This document shows positions 6,544-15,979 of a stretch of DNA of 60,641 nucleotides, piece after piece. The stretch comes from a virus. Location: the IMG/VR virus record IMGVR_UViG_3300034737_000014, positions 1 to 60,641 of that record. One strand, 5' to 3'. Under the pieces are notes generated by a model. It worked only from the letters and a program-made list of their open reading frames with translations. It did not search any database and had not been told where the DNA came from. The first letter of the stretch is position 1; each line of letters opens with the position of its first letter. A program made the translations under genes and the position numbers.

Positions 6544-9265
6544 TGACTGCTACCTCCTTCACTCCCATGTCTGCCACATAGCGACGGATAATAGGATGCG
6601 ATAATACCGCCGCGTAGTCAGCCTTCTCATCCCAATTAACTAACAGCGAACGGCTAGTACGGGCACCGCCAACTGCATCCAGTAGTCCAGGGGCTAGGCT
6701 CGTTGGCCCTAGGTATGCCACCCCTAACTGCTGTAAGCGACGGGTTAGCATGTTGGTGGAAATCTTCGATGCAGGCGATACCGCTTGATACAAACTCATT
6801 GCCACGCTGGTAGGCATACGGTTTGTCTCTGAAGCTTTTGTCGCGGCAACGTAGGCGATGTAGCGCATGGCGTGTTCCACCGCTGGCTTCTCGATCAAAC
6901 CTACGTCAGAGTCCACAGCATCAAATACGTTGGCAACCAAGGTATCGAAGTCGCCGTCTTTAATCCAACCAGCATAGGCGTCCATTGTGTTTTTCGATGC
7001 TTCAGCAATCATTTTGAAATCTCCGCAGTCATATAAAGATTGGGCAGTACGCTCGCACGCCTTAACCCGTGATAGTATTTCCCCGAACGCAGGGATTTCT
7101 TTCATAACGTATTTCTCTTTGAACTCAGCCCACGACTCGCATTGAGCCGCCAGCGGCACGCCTTCCATCATCTTCTTATGTTGGAACGGAGGCACATGGT
7201 AGCGTCGTTCAGTTGGGTCCACATAGAAACGGTCGTGATAGTTGGAGGCGAATATGTAGCCAGTGTTCAACTTGACGTTATCTAAGCGCGCGCCTTTCTT
7301 GTTAAGAGTAGCACGAGAACTAGACACCAACGTCTTGTACCAGTTGTAGACTAGCTGGCCTCCTTGTGTGCGTTGGCTGGCAGTAACCTCGACTTCGTCA
7401 ACAAGCACCAACTTCTTGCCTAAACGCCAGTCATCGAACGAGCTGATCGACAACGCCATATCAATAACATGAACGCTGTCGTCCAGTGCTTCGCGGCCGT
7501 AGTTTACCATCATGTGCAGCATGGTTTCAGCTAACGAAGACTTACCAGAACCATGTATCCCACGTAGCAGCCATGCAGTATTTACACGAGCATTTGGTCG
7601 CGTGAAAAGTACCGACAACCAGTTAATGAAGTGGGCCGCTGCTTTCTCGTCCGACCCCATAGCTTGGAGCACCGTCTGATAGTAGGCTGGAGTGCGCTTC
7701 TTCATTTCCTTGATGGCTCGCATCGGAGTTAAGTCCCGCTTATCATCAGGTAGAAATGAAATAACCATAGGCGATGTGTAGGTGTTGATGTAAAGCTCAC
7801 CTGCTTCTTCGTACATACTGCGGCTGTCGTTAACATCATGGACTAGAGTAGCGGTAGGGAACCCTTTATCCTTGTTATATTTGATGCCGAGAACCTTTGC
7901 CTGAGTCTTTGCCGAAGTTAGCTTGAGCGGTGACAAGGAGATAGTACCGTCACGACGACGACGATATTCGTAGTGTTCATCCTGTAAACGATCACGGAAA
8001 ATGAAATGCCCATCTGGGTGGATGTGCCCTGGTGGAATAATTGAAGGTGTCATTTCTTCTGTCGTCTCTAGTAAAGCGGGTAACAGTTCTGCCTCGTCTT
8101 CTACCTCGTCCTTGGCTTCTTCGACTTCCTCGTCTTCTTCCTCGTCTTCTTCCTCTGCCGGTGCGGCGACATAAGCGCCTAACCAGTCTGGCAACACTAA
8201 AGCCTGTTGCTTCTGGGCGATGTACCAGTCGTTCCATGCTTTAGTAAACTCTGGGTCTGCCGCTGCTAAAAGGAAAGGGTCTTCTTCTTTGAAGTTAAAC
8301 ATCAAGGTATCTTCAGTGATAACTCCGAAGCGGAAGTAGTAGGCTCCGCTGTCACCATTGTTTACGTTGCAGCGTACCACTCCATTCTCATGCAATGGTC
8401 CTGGTGCTTTGGAAACTTTAGTGTTAGGCGGCACTTGTAGATACTGAACGTCAAAGCCGTCTTCGTTACGAGTAGCACGGTGTTTGCGCAAAGGTTCTAA
8501 CCCAAGCACCGCACGCAATTCGTCGATATACTCGTCCATAGCATGGGCGAAGTAAGCTGTGTCTCTCCACATAGCGGGGAAGCGCCCGATGTTAAGGGTT
8601 TCGTATTCCTTATGGACAGCGAAGATACGGTCTTCCAGTGAGGCGAACGGGTCTTCCAGACCGCCCTCTAGTACCGGTGGGGCAAGGTAGATCAGCGATG
8701 CCTTACGAACAGCCGCGGTATCCAACGGACGGTGTACGGTCATGCGGGATTCCGACAAGGTAAACGCCGAGCGTAGGGTATCCGTATACCAGTTGATACC
8801 AAGTAATAAGGATTTAAGCTCCGTGTAGTAGGCTGGTTCGTCCAGTAGGAAGAATACGTGGGCGTTTAACCCATCCTTAAAACCTTGTGACGCTGAGTAA
8901 GCCACGATGTAAGATACGCCTTGCAGGTACGGTACGTCGCTGATGAAGTCTTCCACACTGTCATAGGGGGCGCCATCAAAGTCCATACATAGCCAAGGTA
9001 GCTTTTGCGCGTCCTTCGCCATGCCACTACGTGACTCTTTATTCAAGGTACGAGTTAATGAGGAGGTGAATAAAGCACGGCCTTTATCAGCATTGTCACG
9101 AAGCGCGTTCGTAAATTCGTCTATGCTATTTACTTCAGTAGTAAATGATGACACACGGCGGGCGTTAGGGTACGCGCTCTTGCTGATACTGCCGTCTGGT
9201 TGTTTACTAAATGTTTTGGCCAAGCGTCGTGCCCGGCCTATGCCTTCTAGGAAAGTAAGAATCAT
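6509..9265 (-). CDS. Primase-helicase: AEP/PrimPol-like domain fused to an SF3/D5-like ATPase
   Basis: A 918-aa replication protein. The N-terminal domain has an archaeo-eukaryotic primase signature: DxD at D95-D97 (CMDFDGA) and a histidine motif near H136 (GLNAHVFFLL). An acidic linker of Glu/Asp (about 365-405) follows. The C-terminal half has a Walker A (GIHGSGKS, about 568-576) and a DEVEVT-type Walker B further on, as in SF3/DUF5906-like phage helicases. It should make primers and unwind DNA for the family A polymerase, whose stop overlaps its ATG. It is the largest early gene, with no separate DnaB or DnaG in the window. Confidence 0.82.
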   Translation of the reverse strand: MILTFLEGIGRARRLAKTFSKQPDGSISKSAYPNARRVSSFTTEVNSIDEFTNALRDNADKGRALFTSSLTRTLNKESRSGMAKDAQKLPWLCMDFDGAPYDSVEDFISDVPYLQGVSYIVAYSASQGFKDGLNAHVFFLLDEPAYYTELKSLLLGINWYTDTLRSAFTLSESRMTVHRPLDTAAVRKASLIYLAPPVLEGGLEDPFASLEDRIFAVHKEYETLNIGRFPAMWRDTAYFAHAMDEYIDELRAVLGLEPLRKHRATRNEDGFDVQYLQVPPNTKVSKAPGPLHENGVVRCNVNNGDSGAYYFRFGVITEDTLMFNFKEEDPFLLAAADPEFTKAWNDWYIAQKQQALVLPDWLGAYVAAPAEEEDEEEDEEVEEAKDEVEDEAELLPALLETTEEMTPSIIPPGHIHPDGHFIFRDRLQDEHYEYRRRRDGTISLSPLKLTSAKTQAKVLGIKYNKDKGFPTATLVHDVNDSRSMYEEAGELYINTYTSPMVISFLPDDKRDLTPMRAIKEMKKRTPAYYQTVLQAMGSDEKAAAHFINWLSVLFTRPNARVNTAWLLRGIHGSGKSSLAETMLHMMVNYGREALDDSVHVIDMALSISSFDDWRLGKKLVLVDEVEVTASQRTQGGQLVYNWYKTLVSSSRATLNKKGARLDNVKLNTGYIFASNYHDRFYVDPTERRYHVPPFQHKKMMEGVPLAAQCESWAEFKEKYVMKEIPAFGEILSRVKACERTAQSLYDCGDFKMIAEASKNTMDAYAGWIKDGDFDTLVANVFDAVDSDVGLIEKPAVEHAMRYIAYVAATKASETNRMPTSVAMSLYQAVSPASKISTNMLTRRLQQLGVAYLGPTSLAPGLLDAVGGARTSRSLLVNWDEKADYAAVLSHPIIRRYVADMGVKEVAVSGANQISASLH

Positions 9266-11439
9266 TATTTTGCCTCTGCGTAATTATCTACAATACTGAT
9301 GGTACAGGAGAGGGGCATGCCCTCCAGGTATCGTGGGGTTGTGCTCATAATCTTTTTAATTCTCTCTGCTACCATCTGTGCTCTATCCTCTTTTACTACG
9401 CAAACAATCTCGTCATGAACTAGGTTAACGATAAGTTCCCCTAACTGTTTAGACAGGACATTATTGCGAACATCGAGGGCCATGTCAACGATGACGTCGC
9501 GAGAAAGTGCTTGGACAAGGTTCTCTACAAACAGTCCGCCGTACAAACCATGTAGTGCTCCGTCCCCGTATAGCCATTGCATACGACGAGAAACGATATT
9601 ACCGTCTTCATCTAAGTCGGTGGTTTCGCGTTTCTGCAAGTTGTCGTAGCGCAGGAACCTGCCAGACGGTAGGATAACTGCTTGGTGACGGAACTCGATA
9701 CCGTTAAACTTATGGCTAAACCCTTTGTACCTAGCCATACGGGGAATCATGTCGTCGCACAAATCCCAGAAAGCTGGAATCTCTGGGAAGGTCGCACGGT
9801 ACTTGTTCACAGCGAACTTCGACTCTTCGTCTGTCAGCTCTACCTTAGCTACAGTTTTAGCATAGGAGATAAACTTTCTCCACCCCATACCATAGCCTTG
9901 TCCAAGTACCGAAATCTTACCCATCTGACGCTGCGCCTTGGTTACTTCGTCAACAGGTACAGAGTACATCTCTGCTGCGGCTGTTTCGTAGATCAAAGAC
10001 GACCCGTCGGCAGGGAAAGCTTTGATGTACCCTTGGCACTGAGATAAGTAGCCTAACGTACGCGGCTCGATCTGTGATAGGTCAGCGACGACGAGTTTGT
10101 ATCCAGCAGGCGGGACAAGCAATGAGCGCAGCGTGGTGTCTCCACGGGATGGTAAGTTCTGTAGGTTGTACTCCTTACCGCTGTGGCGATTGGTATGCGC
10201 CCCGCAATAACGTAAAGGTGTAGGTATTTTGTTACCCATAGCCCGGCCTACCTGTGCTAGGGTGCGGGCACGTGTTTCGTTAATACTCGACATAATGTCT
10301 AAGCGAGCCTCTACCGCAGCGACGATTGCATCGTTATCGTGTTCTAGTAAAGCGAGCAAGCCTTCATCGGTTTTGGCTAGGGCTGGTTTGCGAACCAACT
10401 GCCCTACCTTTAGGTCTTTAGCTTTTAATGTAGCGAACAGGATAGCCTTGGCCTCGAATGCCTTAGCTACGTTGCGTTTCATGTTAGCGATAACACGAAG
10501 GTCTGCCTCAGCAGCTTTTGTAGCCTTGTTGGCTCTTGCATCATAGGCTGCTTGGCGTTCACGAATGCGACCGATTAATGCTCTAACCGCAGCGCGAAGG
10601 TCAGACAAACGGATGCGCGCTCTCTCTTTGGCCTTGCGTACTGCATTGACTGTACCTACTTTTGCCTTGACTAACTTCATAGGTACTTCGCCGTTGAGGT
10701 CCATAAGAATATCGTAGAAAGCTGGAGCGGAAGCAAACGCTCGTAAACCTAGGTTATCTAGGTTCTGCATTTGTTCCATAGACAAGGCCTCGCGTACGGT
10801 AGCGAAGTTCTTAGCCAAGCGCCCTTCTTTCTCGGAAGCTAGGCGGTCTGCGTACTCCTCCAGTTTGTCAGGCTTAGTCTCCCATCGTGGATAAACCATC
10901 ATATCAATAGTCATGTCGATAGCAGCAAGTTCTTCTGGCATCGTAATACCATGAAGCTGATTAAATATGTCACGACATATAACCAAGTCGCCGATAGCAT
11001 ATTCATCTAACGCAGCCTGTTCGTCGTCGGACAGTTCACGTTTACCTTTGGTGGCTTCGAGAGCATCGCCTTTATCCTGCAAACCTAAACGACGCGCAGC
11101 ATTTTTTAGTGCCATGTTGTCCCAGTCAAACCAATAACTAAGAAGTGATACAGTATCGCACCACTCCGCAGGGGTATATCCGTAGCGATGCACTAGGATA
11201 AAACCATCGAACAGAGTGTTGTGGGCGACAACACGTGTGTTGCCCCAGTCAATGTCTTTTAGAAACAAACGTAGCTTATCGTCAGGCAACCACAAAGGTT
11301 CTCCATCGTCAATAGCTACTGAGGCACCGCGTGATAGGAAGCGTTCGTCCATTACATACGCCGCAGTGGTCATTCGTTTTAGAGAGTATTCGTTGTCATA
11401 ATAGGTTTCAAAGTCTATGAACAAGGTTTGTAATGGCAT
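9265..11439 (-). CDS. Family A (T7/Pol I-like) DNA polymerase with 3'-5' exonuclease
   Basis: A replicative polymerase of about 724 aa. The exonuclease motifs are DFET near the start, HNTLFDGF and YAIGDLVICRD. The polymerase motifs are NLQNLP, motif A VVADLSQIEPRTLGY, O-helix RQMGKISVLGQGYG and motif C VHDEI near residue 680. The ATG at 11439 is chosen; a TTG at 11454 would add five residues and would overlap the upstream stop, and neither has a strong ribosome site. The 5'-3' nuclease domain of bacterial Pol I is absent, as usual in phages. It overlaps the primase-helicase start by one base. Confidence 0.93.
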   Translation of the reverse strand: MPLQTLFIDFETYYDNEYSLKRMTTAAYVMDERFLSRGASVAIDDGEPLWLPDDKLRLFLKDIDWGNTRVVAHNTLFDGFILVHRYGYTPAEWCDTVSLLSYWFDWDNMALKNAARRLGLQDKGDALEATKGKRELSDDEQAALDEYAIGDLVICRDIFNQLHGITMPEELAAIDMTIDMMVYPRWETKPDKLEEYADRLASEKEGRLAKNFATVREALSMEQMQNLDNLGLRAFASAPAFYDILMDLNGEVPMKLVKAKVGTVNAVRKAKERARIRLSDLRAAVRALIGRIRERQAAYDARANKATKAAEADLRVIANMKRNVAKAFEAKAILFATLKAKDLKVGQLVRKPALAKTDEGLLALLEHDNDAIVAAVEARLDIMSSINETRARTLAQVGRAMGNKIPTPLRYCGAHTNRHSGKEYNLQNLPSRGDTTLRSLLVPPAGYKLVVADLSQIEPRTLGYLSQCQGYIKAFPADGSSLIYETAAAEMYSVPVDEVTKAQRQMGKISVLGQGYGMGWRKFISYAKTVAKVELTDEESKFAVNKYRATFPEIPAFWDLCDDMIPRMARYKGFSHKFNGIEFRHQAVILPSGRFLRYDNLQKRETTDLDEDGNIVSRRMQWLYGDGALHGLYGGLFVENLVQALSRDVIVDMALDVRNNVLSKQLGELIVNLVHDEIVCVVKEDRAQMVAERIKKIMSTTPRYLEGMPLSCTISIVDNYAEAK

Positions 11440-11443
11440 CGTC

Positions 11444-11743
11444 TTAGTGTCCAATTATTTTAATTAGCAATAGTAGAAAAGGTTTAAGGGTTAGAAGGCT
11501 TAGAGCCGCGGCCAAACCTCCAGCGATACAAGCTAGCACGCCAACAGGGAGTAGAACCCAGTACAGATAGCCAGTGGCTTCTTTGCCTCGTCTTCCCAAC
11601 GACCAACGTGGTAGGTCGAATAAAGCTTCATTAACATCGCCATATACCCACGGGGCTATTAGGTACATGACTACCGCGACAAAGCCGCAGAGTTGGATGC
11701 CGGCGACTATGTAAGTCCCAGTCGCCCATTCTAAAAATTCCAT
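11444..11743 (-). CDS. Small multi-pass membrane protein
   Basis: A 99-aa protein with three predicted membrane segments (about 10-32, 58-78 and 80-97) separated by a basic loop (RWSLGRRGK). It sits between the DnaQ-like exonuclease and the DNA polymerase. It could anchor the replisome to the membrane or act in exclusion, but nothing in the sequence shows the function. A GC hairpin lies just upstream (about 11749-11770). Confidence 0.6.
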   Translation of the reverse strand: MEFLEWATGTYIVAGIQLCGFVAVVMYLIAPWVYGDVNEALFDLPRWSLGRRGKEATGYLYWVLLPVGVLACIAGGLAAALSLLTLKPFLLLLIKIIGH

Positions 11744-11775
11744 AAGTGTCTCCAGCCCCGTGGAGGGGCATTTAT

Positions 11776-12306
11776 CTATCTTCTAAGGTGCTGTAATATA
11801 GCATACAAATGTTCTACTTGATTCATTGCATCGTACCATGCGTGGTGCTTTGTTCCCTGGAACTCCGGTTTAGCTACTTGCGGGAACATAGCCTTAAGGG
11901 TACGGTAACAGCGGTCGTTGCCGTACGGGAGTGGCCACTCTATGCTGTTCCGTTTTAGCAGACTGCGAAGGATAACGTTATCGAATGAAGCTCCGTTACC
12001 CCATAACATGGCCCCACTATTATCGCGCAAGAACTCACTAACGTCATGGGCTAGCTTATACTCCGGCTTGGCGTCGCCCTCCACTAGCAACTCAGCTCGG
12101 GCAGCATCGTCCTGCTCCATCCACCACATCACGGTATCGGTGTCAATATCGCCCGTAATTGTTTTCTTATCTGCCTTACCGTAGTAGCTATCGACCGTTC
12201 TAAAGCTCTTGTCCTCAGCGTCGATCACTATCAATGCCACTGACAACACCGCTGCATTTGGTCCGGTGCCCAATGTTTCCAAGTCGCACATAATATGTTT
12301 TGTCAT
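11776..12306 (-). CDS. 3'-5' exonuclease (DnaQ-like fold, Rv2179c-type)
   Basis: A 176-aa nuclease with DEDD-type motifs: DLETLG (D8, E10), WGNGASFDN (about 102-110) and the late HHAWYDA (about 155-161). The length and the spacing of conserved residues fit the small RNase-T-like or Rv2179c-like 3'-5' exoribonuclease group. It may trim RNA, salvage nucleotides or proofread. It lies between ribonucleotide reductase and the polymerase. Because the polymerase has its own exonuclease, RNA turnover is more likely than proofreading. Confidence 0.82.
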   Translation of the reverse strand: MTKHIMCDLETLGTGPNAAVLSVALIVIDAEDKSFRTVDSYYGKADKKTITGDIDTDTVMWWMEQDDAARAELLVEGDAKPEYKLAHDVSEFLRDNSGAMLWGNGASFDNVILRSLLKRNSIEWPLPYGNDRCYRTLKAMFPQVAKPEFQGTKHHAWYDAMNQVEHLYAILQHLRR

Positions 12307-12326
12307 ATCGTTTTCTCCAAATTAAG

Positions 12327-12344
12327 TAGGGGCCGAAGCCCCTA
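12327..12344 (-). terminator. Hairpin after nrdA
   Basis: A perfect 7-bp stem (GGGGC core) closed by a UUCG loop on the minus-strand transcript lies four bases after the nrdA stop and is followed by CTTAATTT. The T-tract is weak, so it may be a partial terminator or an mRNA 3'-end stabiliser that lowers transcription into the exonuclease-polymerase genes. Confidence 0.6.
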
Positions 12345-12347
12345 TGG

Positions 12348-14564
12348 TTAAAGTTTACAAGCTCCACCTGCACAGCCGTCGTCTTCACTCGTGTCCGAGC
12401 CGTCGCGAGTATTGTGGTAGTAGAGGGTCTTGATACCTAGCTTGTAGGCTAGGGCTAGGTCTTGTAGCAACACCTGCACCGGTACACGTCCGTCAGCGAA
12501 ACGCGCTGGGTCGTAATTGGTGTTGGCGCTGATTGACTGGTCGACGAACTTCTGCATGATCGCCACCAACTCTAGGTACCCACGGTTGTTCGGGATGTCC
12601 CATAACAATTCGTAATCTACCTGTCCGATCTCCGGTACAACCTGTTTGTATAGGCCGTCTTTGTTACCTTTGATAGAAACCAAACCGCGTGGTGGCTCGA
12701 TACCGTTGGTAGAGTTGGTGATCTGCGAGCTAGTCTCGCACGGCATCAAAGCAGTGACGGTAGAGTTGCGCAAACCAAACTGTTCGATTTTGCGGCGCAG
12801 TCCTTCCCAGTCACAATGCAATGGTTCAGAACAAATACTATCCACGTCGCGCTTATAGGTGTCGATGGGTAGTAAGCCTTTCGCATATTTGGTATGCGGG
12901 AAGTACGCACAAACGCCGAGGTCCTGTGCCAAACGATTGCTGGCAGCAAGTAGGTGGAACTGAATCTGCTCCATCAAGCGGTGAGTCAAGTTGTTAGCCG
13001 AGCCGTCACTATACTTGACGCCATTCTTCGCTAGGTAGTAAGCATAGTTGGTTATACCCACGCCTAGCGAACGGCGTAGTGTTGCCGCTCTCGCCTCACG
13101 AATAGGGTAGTCCTGATAACTGAGCAGGGCGTCTAGTGCATAAACAATCAACTCCGCCACTTCAGGAATGTCCTCCTCGCTGCAAGCACCTAGGTTGATT
13201 GCTGCTAAGGTACACAAAGCGACTTCACCCATCTGCGTCTCGATGTCTACTGGTTTGGTAGGTAGGGCAATCTCCATACAAAGATTGCTCATATACACAG
13301 TATCAGTGAAAGCGCTGTGGGTGTTCATGTGATCGGCGTTCATCACGTAGATACGACCAGTCTGGGCACGCTCTTGTACCAGAGAACTGAACAGGTCAAC
13401 GGCTCTCATCGACTTTTTACGGATAGTCGGATCAGCTTCGTACATCTCGTAAAGAGTGGCAAAGTGATCTGGGTCTCCGAAGTAAGCGTCATAAAGGCCT
13501 GGCGTATCCGCTGGGCTGAACAGGGTAATAGTGCCGCCGGTGAGCAGGCGCTCGTACATGGTTCGGTTAAGCTGTACGCCGTAATCTAGGTGACGTTCAC
13601 GTGTCTCCTCTGTACCACGGTTGTTCTTCAGCACCAACAACTGCTCGGCTTCAATATGCCACAGTGGGTAGAACACCGTCGCTGCTCCGCCGCGTGCCCC
13701 GCCTTGCGAGCAGGACTTGACCGCCGCGCGTAGTAGTTTTAGGAATGGCAATACACCGGTATGGTATACGTCGCCATTACGAACCTTACTGCCTACTCCT
13801 CGGATACGTCCGATGTTGATGCCCAAGCCAGCGCGTTGGCTGATGTATTTGACTGCTGCCTTCACGCCGCCGATGATCGAGTCAAGCGAGTCGTCTATGT
13901 CGATCTTAACGCACGAGCTGAACTGCTTGGTCGGAGTACGCACACCGCCCATGATTGGGGTAGGTAGGCTAATCTTAAACGTCGAGCAGGCCTCGTAGTA
14001 ACGGGCTACCCGTGTTAAGCGATCAGGGTATTCGGCGTGCAGTACCATTGCCTGCGCCATGTACGCCATTTGCGGCGACTCGTAGACGCGCTTGTCTACG
14101 CGGTCTTGTACTAGGTACTTACTCTCCCACTGTACGGTAGCCGCATAAGTGAAGGTGAAATCACGGTTGTGTGTTAGCTGGGCGTTGAGTAATTCTAACT
14201 CTTCGTCGCTATACAAGGGCAGGCGTTCGTCTTCGTACCGTCCTAACTCGACCATGCGCTTGATGTGATCACGAAGGTGAGGAGGCTCGAACTGACCGTA
14301 GGCCTCCTTGCGCAAGGCAAACATCTTCAAGCGTGCTGCTAGGTACTGATAGTCCGGTGTCTCGGCGGTGATGAGATCGGCAGCGGACTTAACAATCAGC
14401 GCATGGATGTCTGATGTTTTGATACCGTCAAACAACTGCAGGTGGGCGTTTAACTCCACCTGAGATACTGATACGTCTAACCCCTCCGCGCCCCATGTGA
14501 TGACACGGTGAATCTTATCCAAGTTTACTGGCTCTACTGAGCCGTCACGTTTTGTTACATTCAA
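12348..14564 (-). CDS. nrdA: Class I ribonucleoside-diphosphate reductase, large subunit
   Basis: A 738-aa alpha subunit that reduces NDPs to dNDPs. The N-terminus is an ATP-cone (MNVTKRDGSVEPVNLDKI). The core has SSCVKI, NLCMEI and the redox partner cysteine region LCTLAAINLG. The tail ends in CAGGACKL, the mobile cysteine pair that is re-reduced by thioredoxin or glutaredoxin. The length matches the family. The start overlaps the stop of nrdB by 4 bp, so both subunits are coupled, and together with ThyX and the pyrophosphohydrolases they supply dNTPs for phage replication. Confidence 0.95.
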   Translation of the reverse strand: MNVTKRDGSVEPVNLDKIHRVITWGAEGLDVSVSQVELNAHLQLFDGIKTSDIHALIVKSAADLITAETPDYQYLAARLKMFALRKEAYGQFEPPHLRDHIKRMVELGRYEDERLPLYSDEELELLNAQLTHNRDFTFTYAATVQWESKYLVQDRVDKRVYESPQMAYMAQAMVLHAEYPDRLTRVARYYEACSTFKISLPTPIMGGVRTPTKQFSSCVKIDIDDSLDSIIGGVKAAVKYISQRAGLGINIGRIRGVGSKVRNGDVYHTGVLPFLKLLRAAVKSCSQGGARGGAATVFYPLWHIEAEQLLVLKNNRGTEETRERHLDYGVQLNRTMYERLLTGGTITLFSPADTPGLYDAYFGDPDHFATLYEMYEADPTIRKKSMRAVDLFSSLVQERAQTGRIYVMNADHMNTHSAFTDTVYMSNLCMEIALPTKPVDIETQMGEVALCTLAAINLGACSEEDIPEVAELIVYALDALLSYQDYPIREARAATLRRSLGVGITNYAYYLAKNGVKYSDGSANNLTHRLMEQIQFHLLAASNRLAQDLGVCAYFPHTKYAKGLLPIDTYKRDVDSICSEPLHCDWEGLRRKIEQFGLRNSTVTALMPCETSSQITNSTNGIEPPRGLVSIKGNKDGLYKQVVPEIGQVDYELLWDIPNNRGYLELVAIMQKFVDQSISANTNYDPARFADGRVPVQVLLQDLALAYKLGIKTLYYHNTRDGSDTSEDDGCAGGACKL

Positions 14565-15655
14565 AGCGATAGTCCTTGTAGTTGTTGTAAATCGACTGAC
14601 GAGTTAAGTGCGCCGGTCAGGTAGTTAGACAATTCTACTTCCTGCGGAGCCACCTGTACTGCGTCCCGGTTGATATAAGCGTTGGTCCACGGTAGCGGGT
14701 TGCGCTCCGTTTTATAACGCTCGCTAAAGCCTAGGGCTTTTAGTCTAGTGTTGGCAATGTACTCAACGTACTGACTGAGGATGGTGGCATTGAGGCCGAT
14801 GATGCTACCGTCTTTGAACAGGTAGTTAGCCCATGCCTTCTCCTGATCGACCGCTTCATCGAACATACGGAACACATCATCCAGGCAGTCATGTGCGGCG
14901 CGTTGCCATTCATCCTCTTCGTCTCCGTGCATCATGGCCTTGAGCATTAGCTGCGTGCCGGACAGATGGAGAGCTTCGTCACGGGCAATGAACGTGATGA
15001 TCTTACTGTTACCCTCCATCAACCCGCGCTCATTGAAAGACCAGGCGCAGGCAAACGATACATAGAAACGGATAGCTTCTAAGATGTTTACCGAGGCTAG
15101 GGTCTTAAACACTTGACGACGGTGGGACACTTGGTCGGTCTCCCCGAACACCTGCAGGCGCGAGTTAAGGTCAATTAACTTATCATACTCGCTAGTCACA
15201 GCCACGGCTCGATCAAGAATCTCTGGCGTGATAGTGATGCTGTCTAACACTTCTGTAGGGTTCGGGTATACATTGCGCAAGATGTGAGTATAGCTGCGCG
15301 AATGTATTAGTTCCGAGAAAGCCCAGGTGTGTAGCCATGTCTCCAACTCTGGTAGCGAACATATCGTTCCAAAAGCTAGGGTAGGCGCGCGCCCCTGTAC
15401 CGAATCGAGTAATGTCTGATACTTCAGATTACTTGTGAATACATGGCGCTCGTTGTCGGTCAGCTTCTCGCGGAAGTCTATGGCGTCTTTGGACAGGTCG
15501 ATCTCATCTGGTCGCCAGAAGAAACCCAACTGCTTGTCCGTAAGTTTGTCAATCCACGGATACTTCATTGTGTCATAACGAGCAACGTCTACACTTTCCC
15601 CTAAGAACATAGGCTGCCCTAGGTGTGACACCTCTGTCGGTTTGAAGATACTCAT
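14561..15655 (-). CDS. nrdB: Class I ribonucleoside-diphosphate reductase, small subunit
   Basis: A 364-aa beta subunit that holds the metal/radical centre for NrdA. The four-helix di-metal ligands are recognisable: an acidic residue in the first helix, EAIRFYVSFA, and ARDEALHLSGTQ (E and H ligands). Length and order upstream of nrdA are normal. It follows the 107-aa unknown with a 4-bp overlap. Without structure the metal type (Fe or Mn) and the radical tyrosine cannot be fixed. Confidence 0.94.
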   Translation of the reverse strand: MSIFKPTEVSHLGQPMFLGESVDVARYDTMKYPWIDKLTDKQLGFFWRPDEIDLSKDAIDFREKLTDNERHVFTSNLKYQTLLDSVQGRAPTLAFGTICSLPELETWLHTWAFSELIHSRSYTHILRNVYPNPTEVLDSITITPEILDRAVAVTSEYDKLIDLNSRLQVFGETDQVSHRRQVFKTLASVNILEAIRFYVSFACAWSFNERGLMEGNSKIITFIARDEALHLSGTQLMLKAMMHGDEEDEWQRAAHDCLDDVFRMFDEAVDQEKAWANYLFKDGSIIGLNATILSQYVEYIANTRLKALGFSERYKTERNPLPWTNAYINRDAVQVAPQEVELSNYLTGALNSSVDLQQLQGLSL

Positions 15656-15975
15656 TGCTGATACATCCCTGTGCTATCAATTATCGTTTTCATTGCGGCT
15701 AGAGTACGCTTGATATTCTTCCAGCCAATAGCTTCACGCTTCTTAAGAATTGCCATAACAGCGGAATCGTCGGGGTCTACGACGTAGGAAATACCATCGA
15801 CAGACAACATACACGGATGTGTTTTATGCAGTCTGAGCATATTGTCTATTACATTAAGTGTCTTAGCCTGCTGCTTGGCCCGGCCTAGGGTCTCTTCTAA
15901 CTTGGCTAGGTCAGGTAACTTTGGCGCTACTGTGTCCTGGGTGTCTACCTTCTTCGCTACTTTCTTAGTCGTCAT
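15652..15975 (-). CDS. Hypothetical protein upstream of nrdB
   Basis: A 107-aa soluble protein with a Lys/Thr-rich N-terminus (MTTKKVAKKVDTQD) and a predicted helix-beta-beta-helix body (CMLSVDGISYVVDPDDSAVMAILKKREAIGWKNIKRTLAAM). No family is recognised. The 4-bp overlap with nrdB suggests co-translation, so a link with nucleotide reduction or its control is possible but unproven. Confidence 0.6.
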   Translation of the reverse strand: MTTKKVAKKVDTQDTVAPKLPDLAKLEETLGRAKQQAKTLNVIDNMLRLHKTHPCMLSVDGISYVVDPDDSAVMAILKKREAIGWKNIKRTLAAMKTIIDSTGMYQQ

Positions 15976-15979
15976 ATTA

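Noticed and set aside
9682-10047. 121-aa plus-strand open frame
   Set aside because: Lies opposite the conserved polymerase core and has no ribosome site; a shadow.
11749-11770. Terminator between the exonuclease and the small membrane protein
   Set aside because: A GCCCC/GGGGC hairpin is present, but no T-run follows on the minus strand; at most an mRNA structure.
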